A stretch of DNA of 64,000 bases from Candidatus Gallispira edinburgensis (GTDB lineage: Bacteria; Bacillota; Clostridia; Lachnospirales; CAG-274), in NCBI GenBank assembly GCA_904395805.1, contig CAJFNV010000044.1, forward strand, positions 62,001-126,000. The letters run 5' to 3'. Shown one piece after another: positions 44,152-52,184 of this stretch (position 1 is the first letter of the stretch; each line of letters starts with the position of its first letter). The translations under genes and the position numbers were made by a program. Below the pieces are notes generated by a model. It did no database searches and was not told the DNA's origin. It was given only the letters and a program-made list of their open reading frames with translations.

Positions 44152-44847
44152 TTAAATTATTTTTATTGGTTTAAATTTCAGATAATCAGCCGATACAAGG
44201 AAGTATTCTATTCCCTTTACTTCACCTTCAAGGCTGTTATTATATTTAGAGGCACCGTGAAGGTGTCCGTAAATAACACGTTTTATTTTATATTCATTAA
44301 ACAATTCCGTAAACAAGGAATTTTCACAGCTGTCATTTGTCGGGGGATAATGCATTGCAACTATGATATTTTCGCCCTTATACCCTGCCTTAACAGCCAT
44401 TTCAACCGATGATCTCAGTCTGCCCGCTTCTCTTAAATAAATTTTATTATCATGGTCTGTATACCTTGTATCTCCCGGGCAAAGCCAGCCTCTGGCTCCG
44501 CACACAGCAAAATTTTCATAAGCAGTAAAATTATTTTTAAGAAAAAACATATTGTCGTAAAGAGTATTAAGCTTTGCTGTAGAATTCCAGAAATAATCGT
44601 GATTTCCCTGAACAATAATTTTTCTGCCTTTCAGATCACTTATAAAGTCCAGGTCAGGCTTGACCTCCTCCATTGTCATTCCCCATGACAGATCTCCGTT
44701 TACAATTACAGTATCCTCATCAGATACGATATTATTCCAGTTATTGTATATTTTCTCCGTATGGTTATGCCACACCTCGTCAAATATATCCATAGGCTTT
44801 TCCTTATAATGACTTAAATGCAAGTCTGACATAGCGTATAATGCCAT
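44152..44847 (-). CDS. Calcineurin-like metallophosphoesterase
   Basis: The 231-residue protein has the full metal-site set: SDLHLSH at about 7-13, NGDLSWGM at about 50-57, GNHDYFW at about 81-87, AMHYPPTND near 165 and YGHLHGA near 196. This is the YkuE/YfcE-like cytosolic class; the substrate is unknown. It lies one base after the (p)ppGpp synthetase gene, so coupling of synthesis and a hydrolase is possible, but nothing in the sequence proves alarmone hydrolysis. Confidence 0.92.
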   Translation of the reverse strand: MALYAMSDLHLSHYKEKPMDIFDEVWHNHTEKIYNNWNNIVSDEDTVIVNGDLSWGMTMEEVKPDLDFISDLKGRKIIVQGNHDYFWNSTAKLNTLYDNMFFLKNNFTAYENFAVCGARGWLCPGDTRYTDHDNKIYLREAGRLRSSVEMAVKAGYKGENIIVAMHYPPTNDSCENSLFTELFNEYKIKRVIYGHLHGASKYNNSLEGEVKGIEYFLVSADYLKFKPIKII

Positions 44848-44848
44848 T

Positions 44849-45643
44849 TTACTCTCCTATATCCTTAAGCAGTGTTTCAAGCTCGGCGTTAAATTCTCTC
44901 AGCTTATCTATATTTCCTTCCTGATAAAGGTTTATAAACTGATAGTTATACTCATTCTTATTTTTAACATTGGGGCTGTTATACAATTCATGTATATTAT
45001 GTATTATTTTATTAATAAGCTGCTCCCTGCTCTCCATAAACTGCTGTGATTCCATTAACTCATCTTTGATCTTGTCCATTTCTTCATCCAGCTTATAAGC
45101 AGCCTCGGCACACACCTTAAGCCTGTTTTTTATTTCAGACGGAACATTTCTGTCAAATTTATATCTCAGGGAATGTTCAATAGTTGCCCAGAAATTCATA
45201 GCAAGTGTTCTTATCTGAAGCTCACACTTGATTTTTTTATATTCGCCCTGCACAAACATAGGATAGCTTATGGTTATGTGGTAACTTCTGTATCCGCTTG
45301 TCTTTGTATTTGTTATGTAATCTTCTTCTTCAAGGATTTCCATATCCTTGCCGTCTCTTTTTCGTATTAACTCAATTACTTCCTGTATATCATCAACAAA
45401 CCTGCATATTATTCTTATACCTGCAATATCCTCCAGAACATCAAGAGCCTTGTCAAGAGGAATGTTGCGTCTGTTTGCTTTTTCGATAATGCTTGCAACT
45501 GTTTTGACACGGCCTGTAACATCTTCTATTGGGGAAATCATGTTAGCAGTGTAATATTCTCTCTTTATCCCCTTAAACTTAATTACAAGCTCGTCAACTG
45601 CCTGTTCATAGGGAAGCAATGCCTGTTTCCAGTCTAACAACAT
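44849..45643 (-). CDS. Small alarmone synthetase (RelA/SpoT-domain GTP pyrophosphokinase, YjbM/YwaC-like)
   Basis: The start is MLLDWKQALLPYEQAV, chosen because GGAGGTG lies 8 bases before that ATG. The 264-residue protein has only the synthetase domain: ISPIEDVTGRVKTVASIIEKA, EDIAGIRIICRFVDDI at about 85-100 and the ELQIRTLAMNFWATIEHSLRYK motif at about 150-171. A helical tail of about 190-264 probably forms the oligomer. It lacks HD hydrolase, TGS and ACT domains. It makes ppGpp or related alarmones from GTP/GDP and ATP. Confidence 0.93.
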   Translation of the reverse strand: MLLDWKQALLPYEQAVDELVIKFKGIKREYYTANMISPIEDVTGRVKTVASIIEKANRRNIPLDKALDVLEDIAGIRIICRFVDDIQEVIELIRKRDGKDMEILEEEDYITNTKTSGYRSYHITISYPMFVQGEYKKIKCELQIRTLAMNFWATIEHSLRYKFDRNVPSEIKNRLKVCAEAAYKLDEEMDKIKDELMESQQFMESREQLINKIIHNIHELYNSPNVKNKNEYNYQFINLYQEGNIDKLREFNAELETLLKDIGE

Positions 45644-45801
45644 ATTCACTACACCTCCATATATATATTACCATAAACAGGTTTGCTTTTCAATGTAATT
45701 AAATCATTTATGCCGACTTTTTATAAATAGTCTTCCAATGGGTCAAACAGTCAGATCATGTCATAAATTTTGTAATATTGTTAAATAATTTGTAAACTGT
45801 C

Positions 45802-45830
45802 TTGATTTTTTTTAACAATTACTATATAAT
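45802..45830 (+). promoter_or_regulatory. Promoter of the 77-aa gene
   Basis: TTGATT, a 17-base spacer and TATAAT. Transcription would start near 45837, leaving a leader of about 135 bases before the ATG. The rest of the 329-base gap from the alarmone synthetase is A/T rich without other signals. Confidence 0.7.
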
Positions 45831-45972
45831 ATAGTTAATGAAGAACACTATGAAAGCTTACTTTCAATTTTATACGAAATTTATTTCTAAGCTGCGATAA
45901 ATATGCATTATAAAATGTGTAATATTTTTTCAAATGTATTAAATTTATAGTCAATCTAACGGAGGTGTTTTT

Positions 45973-46206
45973 ATGATAGATACGGCAAAGAAGATTTTCA
46001 GCAGAGTTTATCAGTCTTATTTAATGGGCGGAGATATGTATACTTATTATTATAAGGCAAATAATGAAAATGAATTACACAATATTCTGGAAGCGCTTAA
46101 AGAGCTTGAAGAAAGCGGTCTTATTGACATTATCCACCTTGGCAACAAAAAAGCCCGTATGTGTATTACTTCTGAAGGTATAACATATGGAAGCAATAAT
46201 TACTGA
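45973..46206 (+). CDS. Small winged-helix-like hypothetical protein, 77 aa
   Basis: GGAGGTG precedes the ATG and a terminator follows, so this looks like a real monocistronic gene. The sequence has three helices and a beta hairpin (NELHNILEALKELEESGLIDII, then KARMCITSEGITYG), the pattern of a small winged-helix domain. A DNA-binding role is possible but not shown. It is unlike anything I can name. Confidence 0.7.
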   Translation: MIDTAKKIFSRVYQSYLMGGDMYTYYYKANNENELHNILEALKELEESGLIDIIHLGNKKARMCITSEGITYGSNNY

Positions 46207-46225
46207 TATTTTTTAATAAACTTAC

Positions 46226-46259
46226 GACTGATAGATATAATATCTGTCAGTTTTTTTTA
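46226..46259 (+). terminator. Terminator of the 77-aa gene
   Basis: ACTGATAGATAT / ATATCTGTCAGT stem (one wobble pair) followed by eight T residues. Confidence 0.85.
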
Positions 46260-46308
46260 TCAACCAAATAGTGTAATCAAACTTTTAATTACCAAAGTTC
46301 TAATTGTA

Positions 46309-46340
46309 AAAAATGCCGAAATTCAAAAATCCCGGCATTT
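46309..46340 (-). terminator. Terminator of the aspS-gatCAB operon
   Basis: On the minus strand, AAATGCCGG...TTTCGGCATTTTTTAC: a stem of about 8 bp with a T6 tract, 13 bases after the gatB stop. Confidence 0.8.
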
Positions 46341-46352
46341 ACACATTTCTGT

Positions 46353-47789
46353 TTATAATATTTCACTTAATTTTTCATCCAGCACCTTATTTACTGTCTG
46401 TGGATTAGCTTTACCCTTAAGAGCCTTCATTGTCTGACCAACAAGGAAACCTCTTGCCTTAGCCTTTCCTGCTTTTAAGTCCTCAATAGACTTAGGATTA
46501 TCGGCAATAACTTTAGTAACAATAGCCTCAACCTCATCAGAGTTGTCAACCATAGCAAGGTCATGCTCTTCAATGTACTTTTCAGGCTCTACATTTTCCT
46601 TAAATACAGCCTCAAATACTTCCTTAGCTGCAGTTCTGTTGATCTTACCGTCAGCAACAAGCTCTATTATTTCAGCTATCTTCTTAGGATCCATTTCAAG
46701 TTCCTCTGCAAGAGTGCCTGTTTCGCTCATAAGTCTCATAAGTTCGCCCATTACATAATTGCAGACTTCCTTAGGTTTACCGCATATAGCAGTAGCGTCT
46801 TCAAATATATATGCGATCTGTCTTTCGGCAGTAATAACAGAGGCGTCATATTCAGACAAACCGAATTCAGACATATATCTTGCTCTCTTAGCCTCAGGCA
46901 ATTCAGGCATATTGTCCTTTGCCTGCTGTATCCACTCGTCGCTTATTTCAATCGGAAGAAGGTCAGGCTCAGGGAAATATCTGTAGTCCTGTGCATTTTC
47001 CTTGCTTCTCATAGCAAAGCTGGCATCCTTATTGTCATCCCATCTTCTTGTTTCCTGGGTAACAGCACCGCCGGCCTCAAGAATTTCTATCTGTCGCTGT
47101 GCCTCATAGTTAATAGCCTTGTAAATAGCCTTAAAGGAGTTCATATTCTTCATTTCTGTACGGGTACCGAACTTAGTTGAACCCATAGGCATTACGGAAA
47201 TATTTACATCGGCTCTCATGGAACCCTCCTGCATCTTACAGTCAGATACGCCAAGGTACATCATTGTTTCTCTTAACTTTGTAAGGTAAGCAATAACTTC
47301 ATCGGCACTTCTGAAATCAGGCTCAGATACTATTTCCAGAAGAGGAACACCGCATCTGTTGTAGTCAACAAGTGTACAGTCATCCCAAGGGTCATGTACA
47401 AGTTTACCTGCATCCTCTTCCATATGAATTTCATGAATACCTATATATTTCTTTTCGCCGTTTACTTCAATTTCAACCTTACCGTTTCTGCATATAGGCA
47501 GGTATAACTGACTCACCTGATAAGCCTTTGGAAGGTCGGGATAGAAATAATTCTTTCTGTCAAATTTATTATATCTTGTAATTTCACAGTTAGTTGCAAT
47601 ACCTGCCCTTATGGCATAGTCAACAACCTTTTTGTTTAATACAGGAAGTACCCCGGGCATACCTGAACAAACAGGACAAACATGAGTATTAGGTTCTCCG
47701 CCGAACTCAGTAGTACAGCTGCAGAAAATCTTTGACTTGGTAGACAACTCAACGTGTACTTCCAAACCTACTACCATCTGATAATTCAT
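46353..47789 (-). CDS. gatB: Asp-tRNA(Asn)/Glu-tRNA(Gln) amidotransferase subunit B
   Basis: The 478-residue protein begins MNYQMVVGLEVHVELSTKSK with the CSC...CPVCSG zinc-type cysteines. DRKNYFYPDLPKAYQVSQLY and the signature LVDYNRCGVPLLEIVSEPD follow, and the C-terminal YqeY-like tail (about 330-478) contacts tRNA. GatB activates the misacylated aminoacyl-tRNA with ATP before amidation. Its start overlaps the gatA stop (TAATG). It is last in the operon. Confidence 0.97.
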   Translation of the reverse strand: MNYQMVVGLEVHVELSTKSKIFCSCTTEFGGEPNTHVCPVCSGMPGVLPVLNKKVVDYAIRAGIATNCEITRYNKFDRKNYFYPDLPKAYQVSQLYLPICRNGKVEIEVNGEKKYIGIHEIHMEEDAGKLVHDPWDDCTLVDYNRCGVPLLEIVSEPDFRSADEVIAYLTKLRETMMYLGVSDCKMQEGSMRADVNISVMPMGSTKFGTRTEMKNMNSFKAIYKAINYEAQRQIEILEAGGAVTQETRRWDDNKDASFAMRSKENAQDYRYFPEPDLLPIEISDEWIQQAKDNMPELPEAKRARYMSEFGLSEYDASVITAERQIAYIFEDATAICGKPKEVCNYVMGELMRLMSETGTLAEELEMDPKKIAEIIELVADGKINRTAAKEVFEAVFKENVEPEKYIEEHDLAMVDNSDEVEAIVTKVIADNPKSIEDLKAGKAKARGFLVGQTMKALKGKANPQTVNKVLDEKLSEIL

Positions 47790-49273
47790 TAGTTATTTCC
47801 TCCTTTCACTTCAACCATTTCAGGCTTTTTAGTGTGGAAATCTGTTTCCTTCTGGAAAGCATAAGCAGCTCTCACAAGCTTAGGTTCGTCAAAAGCGTTA
47901 CCTATTAACTGCATACCTACAGGCATACCGTTGGCACCAAAGCCACAAGGAACAGATACGGCAGGAATACCTGCAAGATTTACAGATACTGTATAAATAT
48001 CACCTAAATACATTTTAAGAGGATCAGAAGAATTTTCACCTATCTTGTATGCTGTTGTAGGAGCAACAGGTGACAATATCATATCATACTTTTCAAAGGC
48101 TTCATCAAAGCTCTTTTTAATAAGTCCCCTTACCTTTAAGCTCTTGTTGTAATATGCGTCATAATATCCTGAACTTAACACAAAGGAACCAAGCATAATT
48201 CTTCTCTTAACTTCCATACCAAAGCCTTCGCTTCTTGAAGTTAAGTAAACCTCCATTAAGTCCTCACAATCTCTGTTTCTGTAGCCGTACTTTATACCGT
48301 CATATCTTGAAAGGTTAGAGCTGGCTTCGGCACATGCAAGAACGTAATAAGTAGGAATAGCATAGTCCACAATGTTCATTTCAAATTCTTCAATTTCAGC
48401 ACCAAGTTTCTTTAATGTTTCGGCAGCCTCAAGAACAGGCTTTTTAACATCCTCATCAAGACCTTCGCCGAAATAGTTTGTTGGGATTCCTATTTTCATT
48501 CCCTTTAAATCAGTGTTAAAGCAGCTTGAAAAATCAAATACAGGTCTTTTAACTGATGTGGAATCCTTAGGGTCATGACCGCTTATTACAGAAAGCACCT
48601 CTGCACAGTCCTTGATATCTCTTCCTACAGGTCCTATCTGGTCAAGGGAAGATGCAAAGGCAACAAGTCCGTATCTGGAAACTGCACCGTAAGTAGGCTT
48701 AATACCGCTTACACCGCAGAATGAACAAGGCTGTCTTATAGATCCACCTGTATCTGAACCCAGAGCATAAGTGACTTCCTGAGCAGCTACAGCAGCAGCA
48801 CTTCCGCCTGATGAACCTCCCGGAACTCTTTCTGTATCCCATGGATTTCCTGTCGCACCAAAATATGATGTTTCAGTTGAACCACCCATTGCAAACTCAT
48901 CCATATTAAGCTTACCAAGTACAACTGCACCTGCCTCTTCAAGCTTATCTGTTACAGTTGCGTTGTAGGGGGGCTTAAAGTTATAAAGCATTTTTGAACC
49001 GCATGTAGTAAGTCTGTCCTTTGTACAGATATTATCCTTAATACCCATAGGAACACCTGCAAGAGGAGAAGTAAGCTCCCCTGAATCGATTTTTGCCTGT
49101 ACTTCTTCAGCCTGCTTTACAGCCTCTTCCTCAAATACAGTAACAAAGGCATTGACCTTTTCATCTCTGCTTTTGATATTGCTAAGCATTTCCTTAGTAA
49201 CCTCAACAGAGGATACTTCTTTATTTTTGATCATCTGACCTATTTCAAGGGCAGTTTTATTTTTTAATTCCAT
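47789..49273 (-). CDS. gatA: Asp-tRNA(Asn)/Glu-tRNA(Gln) amidotransferase subunit A
   Basis: The 494-residue amidase-signature enzyme has its catalytic Lys in GIKDNICTKD at about 78 and the Ser-cis-Ser-nucleophile region GGSSGGSAAAVAAQEV at about 151-166, with GSDTGGSIRQP following. It hydrolyses glutamine (or asparagine) and channels ammonia to GatB. It lies between gatC and gatB in the same transcript. Confidence 0.97.
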   Translation of the reverse strand: MELKNKTALEIGQMIKNKEVSSVEVTKEMLSNIKSRDEKVNAFVTVFEEEAVKQAEEVQAKIDSGELTSPLAGVPMGIKDNICTKDRLTTCGSKMLYNFKPPYNATVTDKLEEAGAVVLGKLNMDEFAMGGSTETSYFGATGNPWDTERVPGGSSGGSAAAVAAQEVTYALGSDTGGSIRQPCSFCGVSGIKPTYGAVSRYGLVAFASSLDQIGPVGRDIKDCAEVLSVISGHDPKDSTSVKRPVFDFSSCFNTDLKGMKIGIPTNYFGEGLDEDVKKPVLEAAETLKKLGAEIEEFEMNIVDYAIPTYYVLACAEASSNLSRYDGIKYGYRNRDCEDLMEVYLTSRSEGFGMEVKRRIMLGSFVLSSGYYDAYYNKSLKVRGLIKKSFDEAFEKYDMILSPVAPTTAYKIGENSSDPLKMYLGDIYTVSVNLAGIPAVSVPCGFGANGMPVGMQLIGNAFDEPKLVRAAYAFQKETDFHTKKPEMVEVKGGNN

Positions 49274-49286
49274 TATAATATCCTCC

Positions 49287-49748
49287 CTATTCTACGGTCG
49301 TAGGCACCTTAAAGCAGCCGTCTTTCTGCTGAGGTGCATTCTTTAATATTAATTCTCTGTCTGTAGACGCCTTACACTCATCCTCTCTGAAGTTGTTAGT
49401 ATAAGGGAACGGATGACTCATAGCTTCTACGTCTGTTGTATCAAGTTCATTTAACATATCAATGTAGCCAAGTATCTTGGTAAGCTCATCCTTTGCTCTT
49501 TCCTCTTCTTCGTGAGTAAGTCTGAGCCTTGAAAGCTCCTCAAGATACTTTATAAGATTATCATCAATACCTGTTTCAGCAACATTTACAACTTTGTTTT
49601 CTGCTGCAGCACCCTCACCTGTCTCGCTATAACCGATAAGGTCAAGGATCATATCAAATCTTACCTTAACATCCTCAAGCATTGCTTCAGTCAGTTCAAT
49701 ACCTGTATTTTCAATAAGGCAAGCAATTAACTTTTCCTGAATAGTCAT
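49287..49748 (-). CDS. gatC: Amidotransferase subunit C with an N-terminal extension
   Basis: The 153-residue protein is about 55-60 residues longer than usual GatC (about 95). The GatC core lies at about 58-153, with LIKYLEELSRLRLTHEEEERAKDELTKILGYIDMLNELDTTDVE, then HPFPYTNNFREDE and the C-terminal NAPQQKDGCFKVPTTVE. The extra part is helical (starts MTIQEKLIACLIENTGIELT) and joined by an Ala/Glu/Asn-rich linker. Ribosome site and ATG are clear at the long start, so the extension is probably real. GatC bridges GatA and GatB. Confidence 0.92.
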   Translation of the reverse strand: MTIQEKLIACLIENTGIELTEAMLEDVKVRFDMILDLIGYSETGEGAAAENKVVNVAETGIDDNLIKYLEELSRLRLTHEEEERAKDELTKILGYIDMLNELDTTDVEAMSHPFPYTNNFREDECKASTDRELILKNAPQQKDGCFKVPTTVE

Positions 49749-49759
49749 AATTTACCTCC

Positions 49760-51094
49760 TTATGGATTCAGTCTTGTTGTATCTCTTGGGAACATAGATG
49801 TTGCTCTTATGTTCTTTTCGTCAAGTAACTTCATTACAAGTCTTTCAAGTCCCATACCCAGACCACCATGGGGAGGACAACCGTACTTGTGGAGCATTAA
49901 ATAGCTTTCAAAATCTTCGGGATACAGCCCCTTGAATATCATTTTCTTGACCTGTTCATCATAGTCATGAATTCTCTGACCGCCTGTAGTGATTTCCATA
50001 CCCTTGAACAGAAGGTCAAAGCTCAGTGTATATTTTGGATCCTCAGGATCATCCATAGCATAGAAAGGTCTTTTCTTAACAGGATAGTGTGTTACGAAAA
50101 CAAAATCACTGCCGTAGTCCTCCTTAAAGAGTTCACCGATAAGTCTTTCTTCCTCAGGCTCAAGGTCATATGGATCCTTTATCTTTCTGCCGTACTTCTT
50201 TGCAACCATTTCCTTTGCATCTCTGAACTTAACACAAGGAATAGTATCGATCTTAGGAAGCTCACAGCCTAATTTCTTTAACACAAGGTCATAGTTTTCC
50301 TCAAGGTATTTAAAGCAGTATTTAAGCATACCTGTTTCCATATTGATAACATCATAAAAACTGTTTATAAAGCCCATTTCAAAGTCAACTGAAACATATT
50401 CGTTAAGATGTCTTGCGGTATCGTGCTTTTCAGCTCTGAATACAGGAGCAATTTCAAACACTCTTTCATATACAGGTATCAATGTCTGCTTGTATGTCTG
50501 GGGTGACTGGGCAAGATATGCTTTTTTACCGAAGTAATCAAGCTTGAATATGTTTGCACCGCCCTCGGCACCTGCAGCAATGATCTTAGGAGAAAAGATC
50601 TCAGTAAATCCATTGTCCTCAAGGTATCTTCTGAAGCCTCTTACAATACCTTCCTGAAGCTTGAATACACTTCTTCTCTGCTCGTTTCTGAGAGTAACAG
50701 GTCTTATTTCTATCTCGTTTTCAAGAGCAATGTTAAGCTTTCTCTTGCTTACATTTAAAGGAAGTTCTTCTTTAGGTGATGATAAAACTTCCAGCTTGTC
50801 AATAACAATTTCAAAGCCGTTTACAGCTCTTTCCTCATCTCTTACTTCGCCTGTAACTCTTATACTGGTTTCATCCTGAAAAAGGTGTCTGTCCTCTTCT
50901 GTTATCTTCTTGTCATAAAAGCACTGAACAAGACCGCCTATTTTTCTGATAATAATAAAGGCAAAATCACCCATATCTCTAACATTGTAAATAACGCCAT
51001 GAGTTGTTACACACTTTTTTTCTTCTGGACTAAGTGACTTAAGCTCATCAATTGATAAGTCCATTATAGTCCTTTCGCCTGTAGCATTAACCAT
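49760..51094 (-). CDS. aspS: Aspartate--tRNA(Asp/Asn) ligase, archaeal type, probably non-discriminating
   Basis: The 444-residue enzyme lacks the bacterial GAD insertion and has the archaeal/eukaryotic AspRS layout: an OB-fold anticodon domain at about 30-125, class II motif 2 (FRAEKHDTARHLNEY near 220) and motif 3 (GLGMGLERLVMKLL near 420). Its place in an operon with gatCAB strongly suggests it charges tRNA(Asn) with Asp for amidation to Asn. A second good start is the ATG ten codons in (MDLSIDELK, preceded by AAAGGA). A T-box leader controls the operon. Confidence 0.92.
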   Translation of the reverse strand: MVNATGERTIMDLSIDELKSLSPEEKKCVTTHGVIYNVRDMGDFAFIIIRKIGGLVQCFYDKKITEEDRHLFQDETSIRVTGEVRDEERAVNGFEIVIDKLEVLSSPKEELPLNVSKRKLNIALENEIEIRPVTLRNEQRRSVFKLQEGIVRGFRRYLEDNGFTEIFSPKIIAAGAEGGANIFKLDYFGKKAYLAQSPQTYKQTLIPVYERVFEIAPVFRAEKHDTARHLNEYVSVDFEMGFINSFYDVINMETGMLKYCFKYLEENYDLVLKKLGCELPKIDTIPCVKFRDAKEMVAKKYGRKIKDPYDLEPEEERLIGELFKEDYGSDFVFVTHYPVKKRPFYAMDDPEDPKYTLSFDLLFKGMEITTGGQRIHDYDEQVKKMIFKGLYPEDFESYLMLHKYGCPPHGGLGMGLERLVMKLLDEKNIRATSMFPRDTTRLNP

Positions 51095-51180
51095 TTTTTC
51101 TCACCTTTCCTGTGTAGTCCTTTTCGCTATGATCAAAAAGTAATAACATATATTATTCAACGACTAAATAACCTTATAAT

Positions 51181-51207
51181 TTGTAGGGGCGATTATTAAT
51201 CGCCCGT
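51181..51207. repeat. Short palindromic interspersed repeat (GGGCGATT...AATCGCCC), copy 2
   Basis: TTTGTAGGGGCGATTATTAA followed by TCGCCCG; the same unit is at 13231-13257. This copy lies inside the transcribed leader of aspS, between the T-box terminator and the ribosome site. Confidence 0.7.
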
Positions 51208-51282
51208 TACTTTACCTGCATTTCGGAACAAAAATCCCAAAAGCTGACAACTATCTATACAAAGAAATACCTTTATATATTA

Positions 51283-51530
51283 AAAAACGCCCTGAAGCCC
51301 TAAAGCCTCAGGACGGAATTAACCGCGGTACCACCTGTATTGACAAAATTGTCCTCTCAAGGGTATTTAACGCATACCAGACGTATCCCACTACTTGGCA
51401 GCGGTGCAGCAGCCTTTTGCAGAATAAGCTCCGAAGTGTTCTTTCATAAAGGAGTGTCAGATTGATGCTCTCAATCCATGGCATCAAATCCCTGTCAGTC
51501 TTACCTAAATTACTTTTCTTCATCACAGCA
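51283..51530 (-). promoter_or_regulatory. T-box riboswitch controlling aspS-gatCAB, probable Asn specifier
   Basis: On the minus strand the T-box sequence AGGTGGTACCGCGG (about 51322-51335) precedes a terminator stem CCTGAGGC / GGCTTCAGG and a T6 tract (51283-51312). At the 5' end GAAG (51518-51521) can pair with CTTC (51433-51436) to form the stem I base. AGTAA (51510-51514) sits in the 5' side of the specifier loop, facing AAC-A on the 3' side (AAC at 51438-51440). AAC would read tRNA(Asn), fitting the amidation pathway. A GAC (Asp) triplet also occurs higher in stem I, so the codon is not certain. Confidence 0.9.
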
Positions 51531-51550
51531 ATTCATAATTCATAGTGCCT

Positions 51551-51579
51551 ATTTTAACACATTTCATTCCCCATTTCAA
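51551..51579 (-). promoter_or_regulatory. Promoter of the T-box/aspS-gatCAB operon
   Basis: On the minus strand, TTGAAA (51574-51579), 17 bases and TAAAAT (51551-51556), just upstream of the T-box stem I. Confidence 0.7.
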
Positions 51580-51644
51580 GGACTTTTAAACTATTTTTAA
51601 CATTTTTTTGCACCTTTTTTTGCAGGTATACATCAAATAAATAT

Positions 51645-51824
51645 CTATCTGTTTTCTTCAAACATAATTTCCGAATTATATTTCATACGGTTTATTTTTT
51701 CTTTCTCTTTAATTACTTTCTCTACGTCAATATTATAGCAGTTTGCAATAGCCAGTGCATAATAAATAACATCCCATATTTCTTCATCAACTGTACCTTT
51801 TATATTATGTGAATTATCGTCCAT
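51645..51824 (-). pseudogene. MazG-like nucleotide pyrophosphohydrolase remnant, 59 aa
   Basis: An ATG-started frame (MDDNSHNIKGTVDEEIWDVI) carries the second half of a MazG-like domain: the metal-binding DEEIWDVIYYALAIAN, IDVEKVIKEKEKINRMKY and a short tail. Members normally have another 40-50 residues with the first EExxE helix before this. Here that part is missing and the upstream DNA is repeat-derived (51846 onward). It is called a 5'-truncated remnant; a genuinely short protein cannot be excluded. Confidence 0.55.
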
Positions 51825-51870
51825 ATTTAAAAACTTCCTGTTAATGTTGATTTATCCTACACAATTTTCA

Positions 51871-51888
51871 GCTAAATTCCAATTTAGC
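51871..51888. repeat. Small perfect hairpin GCTAAATT-CC-AATTTAGC
   Basis: An isolated 8-bp inverted repeat in the gene-free stretch 51825-52184, without a T tract. Role unknown. Confidence 0.4.
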
Positions 51889-51947
51889 GAAGTTCGGAAT
51901 TAGAAATGAGGTGTTAGGAATTCAAATTACCTTTCAAATCTGCAAAA

Positions 51948-52150
51948 CAAGGGCTCCCTTGCCTAAAAAACATACATTATTTCACAACTAACTAAGCCTC
52001 CCTTGCCTAAAGGGAGGTGTCAAACCTTTCTAGGTTTGACGGAGGGATTCAACTCATCACTCCTCATTCCTAACTGGTTATGGTGTGTTTTCAAACTGCC
52101 CTTCGGGCGATCATGCTTCCACCGTGTCGGTGTTCCACCTTTGACGGCAC
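51948..52150. repeat. Degenerate interspersed repeat modules
   Basis: GGGCTCCCTTGCCTAAA twice, with GCCTCCCTTGCCTAAAGGGAGG forming a hairpin, then CAAACCTTTCTAGGTTTG. ACTCCTCATTCCTAACT, shared with 30652, follows, then GCCCTTCGGGC and ACCGTGTCGGT hairpins. The block fills the gap between the MazG remnant and the HAD gene and is the same class of DNA as at 15716-16079 and 30331-30692. Confidence 0.55.
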
Positions 52151-52154
52151 ACAA

Positions 52155-52181
52155 GGAGTTTTAAAACATTACGAAAACTCC
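52155..52181 (-). terminator. Possible terminator hairpin after the HAD gene
   Basis: GGAGTTTT / AAAACTCC stem with an 11-base loop, directly beyond the in-frame end of the frameshifted HAD gene (stop at 52185). No strong T tract. Confidence 0.4.
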
Positions 52182-52184
52182 GAT

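Noticed and set aside
44152-45643. Dedicated alarmone synthesis/hydrolysis pair
   Set aside because: The phosphoesterase has generic calcineurin-type motifs only; adjacency alone does not show (p)ppGpp hydrolysis, so it was not listed as a system.
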